From Seribacter sp963934295 (GTDB lineage: Bacteria; Verrucomicrobiota; Verrucomicrobiia; Opitutales; Seribacteraceae): a stretch of 64,000 bases of DNA. Shown piece after piece: positions 41,967-50,167 of the stretch (positions are counted from its first letter, which is position 1; each line of letters starts with the position of its first letter). The notes under the pieces are model-generated. The model ran no database searches. It saw only the letters and a list, made by a program, of their open reading frames with translations, and was not told the DNA's origin. The stretch spans positions 1-64,000 of the forward strand of contig CAWVXY010000005.1 of the NCBI GenBank assembly GCA_963934295.1, read 5' to 3'. Position numbers and translations under genes: made by a program.

Positions 41967-42920
41967 TTAAGCGGCTTTCAAAAAATAATCGTCCATTTCT
42001 TGGTAATCAGAAAAAATATAAACATTAGTCTGGAAGTTGTCGTCTGATTTAATCTTATTTTGGATACCATTCTCGCATAATTTGAGTAATTCTCTGGTAG
42101 TTTCATCGGGAGCAATAAAACACAAAGAAACACCTTTATCCGACTTCTCTAAACGAACTCCGAGCTTACTTCCATTCGGCAAGTCAATTGCAAAACGAAC
42201 AACCTTCTTCGAAAATTTATTGGTATATGCGACACGAGGAGCGACTGACTTACCGATAAAATCAACAAATTTAGCAACAAGGGAGGATTCTAATATCGGA
42301 GAGCATACACTAGTAGTTGCTTGCGAGGGAGAATCCTTTTCATTTGTATCCATAGATGTAACTATTTGAGCATTTTTTGTGCCATGATTTTTCTTCTTTT
42401 TGCCTCGATCCTGAAAATCACTTTCTCGATCTACATTTTGCTTAGGGGGGTTATTCAAAAATGTAGTTTTTATTTGTTCCTTCACACTGACTAACGGAAC
42501 CGCTGCAGTTGCATTTACTGTCACTGCTTTTCCATTGATAATATTCTTCATTGGTAATACTGGAACTTTGGTGGTCAGAAATTTACCTAATTTTGAATTC
42601 GAACCCTGCATCACCAGTGAGTTACCTGAAGATTTTAATTGGGGTAGGATTTTTTTTTGGGCAGTTAAAATAGACTTTTCAAAACTAGAATTTGAGCGAT
42701 CAGTCGATTGTGCAGAATGATTTCCACCTGCTTGCTTGGAGTGAGCAGATTTAGCGGAAGTAGAAGACTTCCCATGAGAGGACTTTGATTTCAAAGAGTT
42801 CTGCTTGCTAATTTCCGGAGAATCTTTGGGCAACCAAAACGAACCGTTTTTCCCTACAGACTGATGCTTAGGGACGGGATTAGAGTTACTTAAATTCTGT
42901 ATATCCGAGGAAAGAGTCAT
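41967..42920 (-). CDS. fliK: Hook-length control protein FliK (probable)
   Basis: 317 aa. N-terminal 200 residues are Ser/Lys/Asn-rich and probably disordered (KSSHGKSSTSAKSAHSKQAG). The C-terminal domain (VVRFAIDLPNGSKLGVRLEK, GVSLCFIAPDETTRELLK) resembles the Flg_hook domain that contacts FlhB. Sequence conservation is low; the fold order and position before flgD support FliK. Confidence 0.78.
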   Translation of the reverse strand: MTLSSDIQNLSNSNPVPKHQSVGKNGSFWLPKDSPEISKQNSLKSKSSHGKSSTSAKSAHSKQAGGNHSAQSTDRSNSSFEKSILTAQKKILPQLKSSGNSLVMQGSNSKLGKFLTTKVPVLPMKNIINGKAVTVNATAAVPLVSVKEQIKTTFLNNPPKQNVDRESDFQDRGKKKKNHGTKNAQIVTSMDTNEKDSPSQATTSVCSPILESSLVAKFVDFIGKSVAPRVAYTNKFSKKVVRFAIDLPNGSKLGVRLEKSDKGVSLCFIAPDETTRELLKLCENGIQNKIKSDDNFQTNVYIFSDYQEMDDYFLKAA

Positions 42921-42926
42921 AATTTA

Positions 42927-43598
42927 TCAATTTGCAGGTATCCCCACAGGAGCTAAATCGTCAAGATCTAGACTAGGCAACAACCCTCTATCTCTCATCG
43001 CTAAAGCATCTGCCAATTCGATTAAGGAATCATCGTCGCTGTTTAGCATAAAGGATATGATCGGGGCTTTATCTTCTGATTTTAACAGTTCGAAAATCGA
43101 AAGAGCTTCCTCAAATCTTCTTTTCTGTCTCCAATTTTGGATCTCTACACTTGCCACTTCGGGTCCCATCTCAACCCATCTCTTGGAAGTATCCTTGTAT
43201 TCTTTTAACTTCTCCTCACTTAAATCCTGCCCTTGCCTGGCTTCAAAATCGGCCAACCGGGCTGACAGATCTTCCTGAATTTGATTCATTTCCTTTTTTT
43301 GCTTTTCTAAAGCCTCTAAATCCATTGCGATAGCAGACTCTCTAGAGTCTAATTCGTTCTCCCTTTCAAGCAATTTTTCTTTCAAAGCGGCCAACTCCTT
43401 AGACAATTGGTTCATGGAATGAGTTTCAGCAGGAGAATAACTGGTGTCATCTGCATCAAACTCAACGCTGGTAAATTCAGCTTTAATTTCAGGTTTTGGC
43501 TTAAACATTGCGTCATAATTAAGCACTACCATAAGACCGGCTGAAGCCACGGAAAGCACAACTGCCAATAGAACAATTATAATGGGTGATATTTTCAT
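42927..43598 (-). CDS. MotE-like coiled-coil inner-membrane protein
   Basis: 223 aa: one N-terminal helix (IIIVLLAVVLSVASAGLMVV), a long coiled coil (KELAALKEKLLERENELDSR and EALEKQKKEMNQIQEDLSAR), and a C-terminal helical domain with FEEALSIFELLKSEDKAPII and DSLIELADALAMRDRGLLP. This order is that of MotE/FlbB-type proteins, which chaperone MotC or recruit stators. Between fliJ and fliK, the usual place. No MotC is in the window. Confidence 0.7.
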   Translation of the reverse strand: MKISPIIIVLLAVVLSVASAGLMVVLNYDAMFKPKPEIKAEFTSVEFDADDTSYSPAETHSMNQLSKELAALKEKLLERENELDSRESAIAMDLEALEKQKKEMNQIQEDLSARLADFEARQGQDLSEEKLKEYKDTSKRWVEMGPEVASVEIQNWRQKRRFEEALSIFELLKSEDKAPIISFMLNSDDDSLIELADALAMRDRGLLPSLDLDDLAPVGIPAN

Positions 43599-43600
43599 AA

Positions 43601-44053
43601 TTAATAAATGGTTTGATCAAAAACAAAACGAGCACCAATGATATCCTCGAGTTCAGTTTCCTCTTTTTTCTCTTCTCGTTTTAAATGTTCTTCTTTTTTC
43701 TTTTCTTTGAGCTTTAGCAGACTCTTACAGTTGGAATCCGCATCCAAATAGAGACCTCGTTTCGCTACTTCGATATTTTTAGAATCAGCTAATTTAGAAT
43801 TAAAACTAATGATAGATTCTTTAGTTCTAAGGATTGATTGATTAAAAGCTTCTTGCTCAAAGCCAGAAAACCCAACCGTTCTTCTTTCCTTAATTTCTGA
43901 ATTTAAACTTTCTAAATCCTTTACCGCATTTTTTAAATCTTGCTCCGCATTTTCACGATTTGAAATAGATATGGCGTAATCCTTAATAGCCTTATCCTTA
44001 GCCATCTCGCGAAGGTGTAATAGGGTTTCTAAACGAAATGAAAATGCCTTCAT
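43601..44053 (-). CDS. fliJ: Flagellar export chaperone FliJ
   Basis: 150 aa, coiled coil throughout (FRLETLLHLREMAKDKAIKD, AEQDLKNAVKDLESLNSEIK) beginning MKAFSFRLETLLHLRE, the typical FliJ start. FliJ sits in the FliI hexamer like the gamma subunit in F1-ATPase. Its ATG overlaps the fliI stop by 4 bp. Confidence 0.88.
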   Translation of the reverse strand: MKAFSFRLETLLHLREMAKDKAIKDYAISISNRENAEQDLKNAVKDLESLNSEIKERRTVGFSGFEQEAFNQSILRTKESIISFNSKLADSKNIEVAKRGLYLDADSNCKSLLKLKEKKKEEHLKREEKKEETELEDIIGARFVFDQTIY

Positions 44054-45375
44054 GATCCAAAAATTTCAGACAGTTGATCAAAAGAAGATTCTCTTGTTGA
44101 AATCTGATCATATCGTTGCTTTAAAAATGTTACAGCAGCATCATGCTTCTCAATTGCTCGATCAATCTTAGGATTACTATTCTTTACATATGCACCCACA
44201 TTGATGAGGTCCTCATTTTGCTTGTAAACCGAAAGTAAATCTCTGGCTTCAGAGATAGTTGAAATTTCAGTTTCACTACAAACAGCACGATCCAAACGAC
44301 TTACACTTTGCAAAACATCAACGGCAGGAAAATGATTAGCATTTGCCAATTTCCGACTAAGTACGATGTGCCCATCAAGAAAACCTCGAACTGCATCAGC
44401 AACTGGTTCGTTCATATCATCACCCTCTACAAGTACTGTATAAATCGCAGTTATTGCTCCTGATTCGCTTGTACCAGTACGCTCAAGTAACTTAGGCAAC
44501 AAAGAAAAAACAGAAGGAACATAACCACGAGATGCTGGTGGTTCACCAGCTGCAAGACCAATTTCTCTTTGAGCCATTGCGAAACGGGTTAATGAATCCA
44601 TTAAAAGCAACACCTTCGATCCTTCATTACGAAAACCTTCGGCAATCGCAGTTGCTAAAATGGAAGCACGTATTCTCATGGGTGCGGGTTGATCTGAAGT
44701 TGAAACTACAATCACGGTTTTTTTCATACCTTCCGAGCCAAGATCTTTCTCCACAAATTCTCGCAATTCTCTACCGCGTTCACCCACGAGAGAAATTACA
44801 TTAATATCTGAATCAGACCCCCGAGCAATCATGCCTAAAAGGATAGATTTCCCAACACCACTCCCAGAAAAAATACCCACGCGCTGCCCTACACCAAGCG
44901 GAATAAATGTATCAATAGATTTAATACCTGTAGTAAAAGGTTCAGATATCATGGAACGGCTAAGGGGATTGGGAGGTTCAGCGTAAAACCCCTCTCGACG
45001 AGGAGCAAGCAAGGGCCCCTTGCCATCAATTGGTCTACCCATGCCATCAATAATTCGACCTAGTAGAGCAGAACCACAGGGAACAAAATTATTATTTCTC
45101 TGCGATGAAACCTTACAGCCAGGATGAATTAAATGCACACTATCCAATGCCATTAAAAGTACGAAGTTATCCCTAAACCCAACAACTTGAGCTTCTATTT
45201 TTTCTTCATGCCGGTCAGATTCAATAGAACAAACTTGGCCAATACTTACTTCAGGACCTTCAGATTCTATAATGAGTCCAGTTACGCGACGAACAGTCCC
45301 TACTTTATCGTAAGTCCTAACCCCCTTTATACCATCTTCCATGAAGGCAAATCTTTCGTCAAGAGATTCAATCAT
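44050..45375 (-). CDS. fliI: Flagellar export ATPase FliI
   Basis: 441 aa, F1-beta-related. Walker A GIFSGSGVGKSILLG near residue 168, Walker B SKVLLLMDSLTRFAMAQREI, GLAAGEPPASRGYVPSVFSL and the DGHIVLSRKLANANHFPAVD block. Full length, with the standard N-terminal beta barrel (GTVRRVTGLIIESEGPEVSI). Overlaps fliH by 8 bp. Confidence 0.97.
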   Translation of the reverse strand: MIESLDERFAFMEDGIKGVRTYDKVGTVRRVTGLIIESEGPEVSIGQVCSIESDRHEEKIEAQVVGFRDNFVLLMALDSVHLIHPGCKVSSQRNNNFVPCGSALLGRIIDGMGRPIDGKGPLLAPRREGFYAEPPNPLSRSMISEPFTTGIKSIDTFIPLGVGQRVGIFSGSGVGKSILLGMIARGSDSDINVISLVGERGRELREFVEKDLGSEGMKKTVIVVSTSDQPAPMRIRASILATAIAEGFRNEGSKVLLLMDSLTRFAMAQREIGLAAGEPPASRGYVPSVFSLLPKLLERTGTSESGAITAIYTVLVEGDDMNEPVADAVRGFLDGHIVLSRKLANANHFPAVDVLQSVSRLDRAVCSETEISTISEARDLLSVYKQNEDLINVGAYVKNSNPKIDRAIEKHDAAVTFLKQRYDQISTRESSFDQLSEIFGS

Positions 45376-46048
45376 TGCGTTTTAATTCTTCTTCAACCTT
45401 CCTAAGTTTTGTAGAAATCCGACCGTCTAGCAGACCAAAACGACTTTTAATTTGACAATCACCAGACTGCAAAGAGGCATCCTCAAAGAATTTCACATTG
45501 GGATAACCTTCTAGCAATGCATCATCGCCATCCAAACCATCAAAGATACCAGCAATGGCAGAAGCAAAACCTGCCTCCCCTTCTTGCCCCTCTTCCTGAA
45601 CCGCTGATTTTTCTGGATCAGCCATTGCTTTTAAAAGCGATAAATCTTGAGGACAAAGGTAAACTTCAAGCTTTTCATCATCCGCTGAAAATTCAGAAAC
45701 CATACCTCTCACAATTTGCTCAATCGAATCGCGATCCAAATTAATTTGACCAAGTACCCGCTCAGCAAGTCCTATAACTAAGTCAGGCAAACGTTGATCA
45801 AGTTTCGCCATTACCTCATCAACCTTTTGGTTAACATTAGCAAGCAATTGTGACTGCACATCGGCATAATTAGCCCGCAGTTTAGAAATTTCTGCCTGAT
45901 AGAAAACTGTGGCTTCTTCTTTACCACGATTGTATTCGGATACTGCTTTTTCATCCGACTGCTCTAAGGGTACCGGAGGAGAACCAATATGATTAACCTT
46001 AAAACCAGTTGGTGCTTTGGGAAATTGAATGGATCTACTGTACGACAA
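45368..46048 (-). CDS. fliH: FliI regulator/stator FliH
   Basis: About 226 aa. Helical middle (SEYNRGKEEATVFYQAEISK, LPDLVIGLAERVLGQINLDR) and a FliH/YscL-like C-terminal domain (KLEVYLCPQDLSLLKAMADP, GDCQIKSRFGLLDGRISTKL). I favour a TTG start at 46046-46048 (followed by SYSRSIQFPKAP), preceded by GGAGG at 8 nt. The first ATG in frame (46103-46105) would overlap fliG by 70 bp. Start is uncertain. It links the ATPase to the C-ring. Confidence 0.85.
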   Translation of the reverse strand: MSYSRSIQFPKAPTGFKVNHIGSPPVPLEQSDEKAVSEYNRGKEEATVFYQAEISKLRANYADVQSQLLANVNQKVDEVMAKLDQRLPDLVIGLAERVLGQINLDRDSIEQIVRGMVSEFSADDEKLEVYLCPQDLSLLKAMADPEKSAVQEEGQEGEAGFASAIAGIFDGLDGDDALLEGYPNVKFFEDASLQSGDCQIKSRFGLLDGRISTKLRKVEEELKRND

Positions 46049-47078
46049 CGTCGCTTCCTCCAGTATCAAGGATAATTTCCTCGTCCTCCTCGAGTTCGCG
46101 TACAATTTGTATCACTCGATCTTGTGCAGATTCAACTTCAGACAAGCGTTTAGGACCAAGAAAACTGAGTTGCTCCTCTAATGCTTCCACAGCACGCTTA
46201 GACATAGTAGAATAAATTATTTTCTTAAGCTCGGGGGAAGCATTTTTAAGAGCAACGACTAAATCATCCTGATCCACTTCCTTGGTAATTTTGCTTACAT
46301 CACCAGGGCTCAATCTTACCAAGTCCTCGAAACGGAACATTCTTTGACGAATAGAACCACCAAGCTTTGGATTCCTCTTTTCAATACTCTTGAGCAGTTC
46401 CTTACCCTCTTCCTTATCAAACCAGTTAAGTAAATCAGCTGCGGATTTGACCCCACCTGTCTTCACTCTGGGAGATTGCCCCTTCTTTCCCATTCTTGCT
46501 CCTAATGTGCTAGCAACAACTTCAATTTGATCAATTGGCGTTGTTTCCATGGAACCAACTCTTTCCACAACTTGTTCTTGTACATTTGGTGGCATCATTT
46601 GAAGAACTTCCGACCCCTTGTCAGCATCAACATTTGCAAGAACAAAAGCGATAGTTTGAGGCTGTTCAAAACGTAAAACATTATAGATCTGACCGGAATC
46701 CATCTCTTTGATATCATCCATAAAATCGAGTGAATCCCTAACGGGGGCAATTCGATTCATCATGTTGTTTGCCTTGTAATCACCGTGAGCAAGTTCAAGA
46801 GTTTTCTGTGCAAATGTTAAACCACCAAGATTTGAGTTAACACTAGATTCAATAATTTCAGAAAACTCGTCTAAAACACAGTCTTTAAGCTCTTGATCAA
46901 CAATAGGAAAATTTCCAATTTCTTTACAAATTCCCTCCGAATCTTTTGAGTCAAAACGCTTAAGGAGAGTGGCAGATGCTTCGGGTCCTAAAGCTATCAT
47001 AAGAAGACCTAACTTCTGATGACGTGACATACGATTATAACGATCGTATACGGAATCTTCTTCAGTTACTTCTTCCAT
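46035..47078 (-). CDS. fliG: C-ring rotor protein FliG
   Basis: 347 aa. N-terminal domain binds FliF (LGLLMIALGPEASATLLKRF). The FliG middle domain has LRFEQPQTIAFVLANVDADK, where E-Q-P-Q replaces the usual EHPQ. C-terminal torque domain with IRQRMFRFEDLVRLSPGDVS and KKIIYSTMSKRAVEALEEQL. The C-terminal tail (EDEEIILDTGGSDVVVQ) is acidic. All three domains present. Confidence 0.96.
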   Translation of the reverse strand: MEEVTEEDSVYDRYNRMSRHQKLGLLMIALGPEASATLLKRFDSKDSEGICKEIGNFPIVDQELKDCVLDEFSEIIESSVNSNLGGLTFAQKTLELAHGDYKANNMMNRIAPVRDSLDFMDDIKEMDSGQIYNVLRFEQPQTIAFVLANVDADKGSEVLQMMPPNVQEQVVERVGSMETTPIDQIEVVASTLGARMGKKGQSPRVKTGGVKSAADLLNWFDKEEGKELLKSIEKRNPKLGGSIRQRMFRFEDLVRLSPGDVSKITKEVDQDDLVVALKNASPELKKIIYSTMSKRAVEALEEQLSFLGPKRLSEVESAQDRVIQIVRELEEDEEIILDTGGSDVVVQ

Positions 47079-47096
47079 CGTATCAAGTTATTTACA

Positions 47097-48665
47097 TTAT
47101 GAAGAAGAACCGGTTTCTAAATAGCGCCTCAACGCGGTTCCTACATTATCTGGTTTTTCCTGAATTAAATCATTAAGTAATTCCGGTGTAAGCCCACTTC
47201 CAAGACTTCTTGTACCAGCGAGTAGTTGCTGGTCGTCCTCATCCAAAACCTGAACTTCTGCTTCGTTTGGCTTGAATTTCTTTAACATTCTAAGAAAAAT
47301 AATAAACATCGTAGCTGCGAGAATGATCCCGAGAAGAGTCTTAAAGTGTTTTCCATAGGTATCTATAAACTGACCTACTTGATCAAGCGACTCACCACCA
47401 AGTCCTCCGATAGAAGCAGATTGAAAAATAACCTCCTTAACTGACACATGCGTTAGCAACTCATTTTCTTCCAAATTAAATCTTGCACCAACTGCATTAA
47501 TAACTGCTTCTCTGATCACATCTATATCTTCAGCAGTTCGTGGGTTTTCGCCTTTAGCAATTAACACCGCCACGCTTCGACTGATAATTGAACCAGGTTC
47601 TTGGACCGTTTCTTTAAGGTTTCTACTAATTTCGAAATCAGTTGTTTTCGATTCCCTCGTTTCATCACTCTGAGCCATTATTGGGTCTTGCTGAGTGGCA
47701 TCTTGGCTAACATTCGGAACATTTGCACCCATGCCAGTGGCATTATTTTGAGGTTGAGTTTCAACTGTCTTCGCCATGTCTTTGTCTGTGGTCGAAGTAC
47801 GGGGAACTTGTCCATCAGGATCAAATTTCTCGTCCAACTCAGTCATCGATTTTGTATCCAAGTTGACAGAAACACGTGCAATTACATTTTCCCGACCAAC
47901 CGTCTTTGCTAGCATAGTCTCAATTTTGGTCTCCAAACGTCTTTCCTGTGCCTCATAAGCTTTCATCATTTGGCCAGCAACACCAGCAGCGCCACTTGAT
48001 TCACCCTGCTCTGATAAAAGATTTCCTTGGTTGTCCATAACGGCAACGTTGGACTTGCTTATGCCTTTGTTAGCACTGGAGACAAGAAACTGAATCGCAT
48101 TTACATTTGCTTTATCGAGTGTGTTTCCTCCTGTATCAACATAAACGGAAGCACTTGGGCGGTCATTTGGATCTTCGCTGAGTAGAAGATTGTTCTCGGG
48201 TTTTACTATAAAAACTTTGGCAGAGTTTATTGCATCCATCATAGTAATGGTACGAGCCAATTCCCCTTGAATTGCACGAGTATGATTTGTTCTTTGAACA
48301 AAATCACTAATTCCAAAATTTCCTTCATCAAAAATTTCAAACCCTACATCTCCGCTGCGAGGAAGTCCCTTCATTGCCAATTCCATTCTCATCGCTGAAC
48401 GCTTGTCCTCAGGAACTAAAATAGTGTCACCTGATTCACTGTATTCAAACTCAACTTGGTTGGCTTTTAAGACATCAACAACTTCAGTTAAATCTTTGGC
48501 TTCTGCACCGCTTACCAAAACTCGCATTTGCGTGCTCCCTCCGGAGAAAACTAAGATCCCGGCACTCAAGGCAAGGATTCCCACTACCGCACCAACCAAA
48601 GTAAATTTCCTTGATGGGCTTAAGCTGCTCCACAATGCACCTAATTTATCAAATCTTTCTTTCAT
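47097..48665 (-). CDS. fliF: MS-ring protein FliF
   Basis: 522 aa. First transmembrane helix FTLVGAVVGILALSAGILVF near residue 20, periplasmic ring-building motifs (VDVLKANQVEFEYSESGDTI, VFIVKPENNLLLSEDPNDRP), a second helix TLLGIILAATMFIIFLRML near residue 445 and a C-terminal FliG-binding tail. The family is normally 500-580 aa. Base on which the export gate and C-ring assemble. Confidence 0.96.
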   Translation of the reverse strand: MKERFDKLGALWSSLSPSRKFTLVGAVVGILALSAGILVFSGGSTQMRVLVSGAEAKDLTEVVDVLKANQVEFEYSESGDTILVPEDKRSAMRMELAMKGLPRSGDVGFEIFDEGNFGISDFVQRTNHTRAIQGELARTITMMDAINSAKVFIVKPENNLLLSEDPNDRPSASVYVDTGGNTLDKANVNAIQFLVSSANKGISKSNVAVMDNQGNLLSEQGESSGAAGVAGQMMKAYEAQERRLETKIETMLAKTVGRENVIARVSVNLDTKSMTELDEKFDPDGQVPRTSTTDKDMAKTVETQPQNNATGMGANVPNVSQDATQQDPIMAQSDETRESKTTDFEISRNLKETVQEPGSIISRSVAVLIAKGENPRTAEDIDVIREAVINAVGARFNLEENELLTHVSVKEVIFQSASIGGLGGESLDQVGQFIDTYGKHFKTLLGIILAATMFIIFLRMLKKFKPNEAEVQVLDEDDQQLLAGTRSLGSGLTPELLNDLIQEKPDNVGTALRRYLETGSSS

Positions 48666-48686
48666 ATAAAAATTGTACCCTAATTA

Positions 48687-49103
48687 CTAAACCTGCATTC
48701 TCATCAATTCCTTGTAAGATTCGACAAGTTTATTTCGTACTTCAATCATGAGGTTAAAGGCAACGCCAGCCTCTTGGGATTTAACTACCGCCTCGTGCAC
48801 ATTGTCAGATCTTCCAAGAATAAGATCTTGTGTTTCACGAGCAGAAATCTTCTTTTTTTGGTCAACACCCTTCACGAAGTTCTCGAACATTTGAGCAAAA
48901 CCGGGAGCAGTAACTCGATCAGTCGGGGTTGTTTTATCGATTGGAACTAAGTCAACACCGTTAGATTGTTGCGTTTTAGATACTCCAAAATTTTGCCCCA
49001 TTTCATTGCCTTTAGCAAAACGGTCGAGTTGCTTGTTAGCCTGTAAATTAGGATTTTGAGTGAGCAGATCGCTCAAGCTAGGAAGAGATGATATTTCGTT
49101 CAC
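48687..49103 (-). CDS. fliE: Rod-MS ring junction protein FliE
   Basis: 138 aa. C-terminal half is FliE (APGFAQMFENFVKGVDQKKK, NVHEAVVKSQEAGVAFNLMI, EVRNKLVESYKELMRMQV). The N-terminal 60 residues (LPSLSDLLTQNPNLQANKQL) are an extension relative to the usual 100-110 aa. 8 nt after flgC, in the flgB-flgC-fliE-fliF-fliG order common to most phyla. Confidence 0.94.
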   Translation of the reverse strand: MNEISSLPSLSDLLTQNPNLQANKQLDRFAKGNEMGQNFGVSKTQQSNGVDLVPIDKTTPTDRVTAPGFAQMFENFVKGVDQKKKISARETQDLILGRSDNVHEAVVKSQEAGVAFNLMIEVRNKLVESYKELMRMQV

Positions 49104-49111
49104 AATTTAAA

Positions 49112-49552
49112 TTACTTTCCGATTGCCATTGCTTGCTGGGCCAAACGACGGGAGGTTTTCACAACAGTCAAATTAGCTTCGTAAGCACGAGAGGCACTTA
49201 TTAAGTCGATCATTTCACGGGAAACATCGACGTTGGGCATTTCCACCATACCATCCTCGTTTGCATGGGGATGGCCAGGATTGAAAATCATACGGCCAGG
49301 GGTTTGGTCATCATAAACATCAGTAACACGAACGCCTTGGTATAAATTTTCGTCCACATATCCAGGTATTCTCCTTTCAGGTGTCTTGATAAATTCTTCA
49401 AAAGAAACTTCCTTACGCTTGTACACATTACCATTCGCGTCCTGAGTAGTGTTGGAATTCGCAATATTTTGGGCAATAATTTCCAATCGTATCTTTTCAG
49501 CGGACAAAGCACTGCCCGTTGATTCAATACCTGGTATTAAATTCATACTCAT
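49112..49552 (-). CDS. flgC: Proximal rod protein FlgC
   Basis: 146 aa. N-terminal LEIIAQNIANSNTTQDANGN rod motif, KEVSFEEFIKTPER, GMVEMPNVDVSREMIDLISA followed by SRAYEANLTVVKTSRR at the C-terminus. Standard length and order. 10 nt after flgB. Confidence 0.96.
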   Translation of the reverse strand: MSMNLIPGIESTGSALSAEKIRLEIIAQNIANSNTTQDANGNVYKRKEVSFEEFIKTPERRIPGYVDENLYQGVRVTDVYDDQTPGRMIFNPGHPHANEDGMVEMPNVDVSREMIDLISASRAYEANLTVVKTSRRLAQQAMAIGK

Positions 49553-49562
49553 AATAGATTAA

Positions 49563-49952
49563 TTATACACGACCTCTTATTGCTTTGTTTAATTCTTTAA
49601 TCGAACCACCAACTGCACCACTCAAATATTCGTAATTTAAAGCGTTTCGATTCATAGCAAGCATTTCTTCATCCAGTTGCACGGTATTTCCGTCCATCCG
49701 AACAGGTTTAGCTTGGCGATCTTCGGCACTTCGCGGAAGTAGATCTTTTACTCGACGAAAATCTTTACGATCAACAGCTCTTCTTAGTTCGACTGCAAAA
49801 GTTTTAGGCAAATCACGTCTTTTAAAACCAGGGGTCTCTACATTAGCAATATTGTTGGACAATGCTTCGTGTCGCAAATGCGTAGCATCAAGGAGTTTCT
49901 TGGATATCAAGTAATTCTGTTGACTGTAAAGATTATCGAGTACGACTGCCAT
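49563..49952 (-). CDS. flgB: Proximal rod protein FlgB
   Basis: 129 aa from ATG 49950-49952 (MAVVLDNLYSQQNYLIS). A longer open frame to 50030 would run through the sigma-54 promoter and has no FlgB similarity. Rod motif RHEALSNNIANVETPGFKRR near residue 29; the C-terminus has NRNALNYEYLSGAVGGSIKE. Lead gene of the large operon. With the promoter at 49965-49981, expected +1 is about 3 nt before the ATG, so the message would be nearly leaderless. Confidence 0.93.
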   Translation of the reverse strand: MAVVLDNLYSQQNYLISKKLLDATHLRHEALSNNIANVETPGFKRRDLPKTFAVELRRAVDRKDFRRVKDLLPRSAEDRQAKPVRMDGNTVQLDEEMLAMNRNALNYEYLSGAVGGSIKELNKAIRGRV

Positions 49953-49964
49953 GTGGCACACACA

Positions 49965-49981
49965 ATGCAATAGTTGTGCCA
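49965..49981 (-). promoter_or_regulatory. Sigma-54 (-24/-12) promoter of flgB operon
   Basis: Minus strand reads TTTTGGCACAACTATTGCAT. TGGCAC and TTGCA have exactly 10 nt between the GG and GC dinucleotides, a full match to the sigma-54 consensus. +1 is predicted near 49955. Sigma-54 promoters need an AAA+ activator; the divergent histidine kinase gene 200 bp away is a plausible upstream signal source. Enhancer sites were not identified. Confidence 0.88.
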
Positions 49982-50167
49982 AAATTTGATTTCTGGTAAA
50001 CTTAATAGTTACGCCTTTTGAACGAGGCAATCTAAGCCATTTCTTTCAGCAAGTGCAAAATCGTCCTAGCATTTTTTTCCTAGGTGGGAATAAATTTCTT
50101 TCATTTTTATTCCTAGAAGTTTCGCTCTTTTCATAATGAGTAAAATCATATTTAGTAAGAGAGTATA

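Noticed and set aside
42369..42384. Sigma-54-like sequence (TGGCAC...ATGC) on the minus strand inside fliK
   Set aside because: The -24 half is perfect, but the -12 half has ATGC rather than TTGC, and it lies inside a coding region with no gene start within 300 bp.
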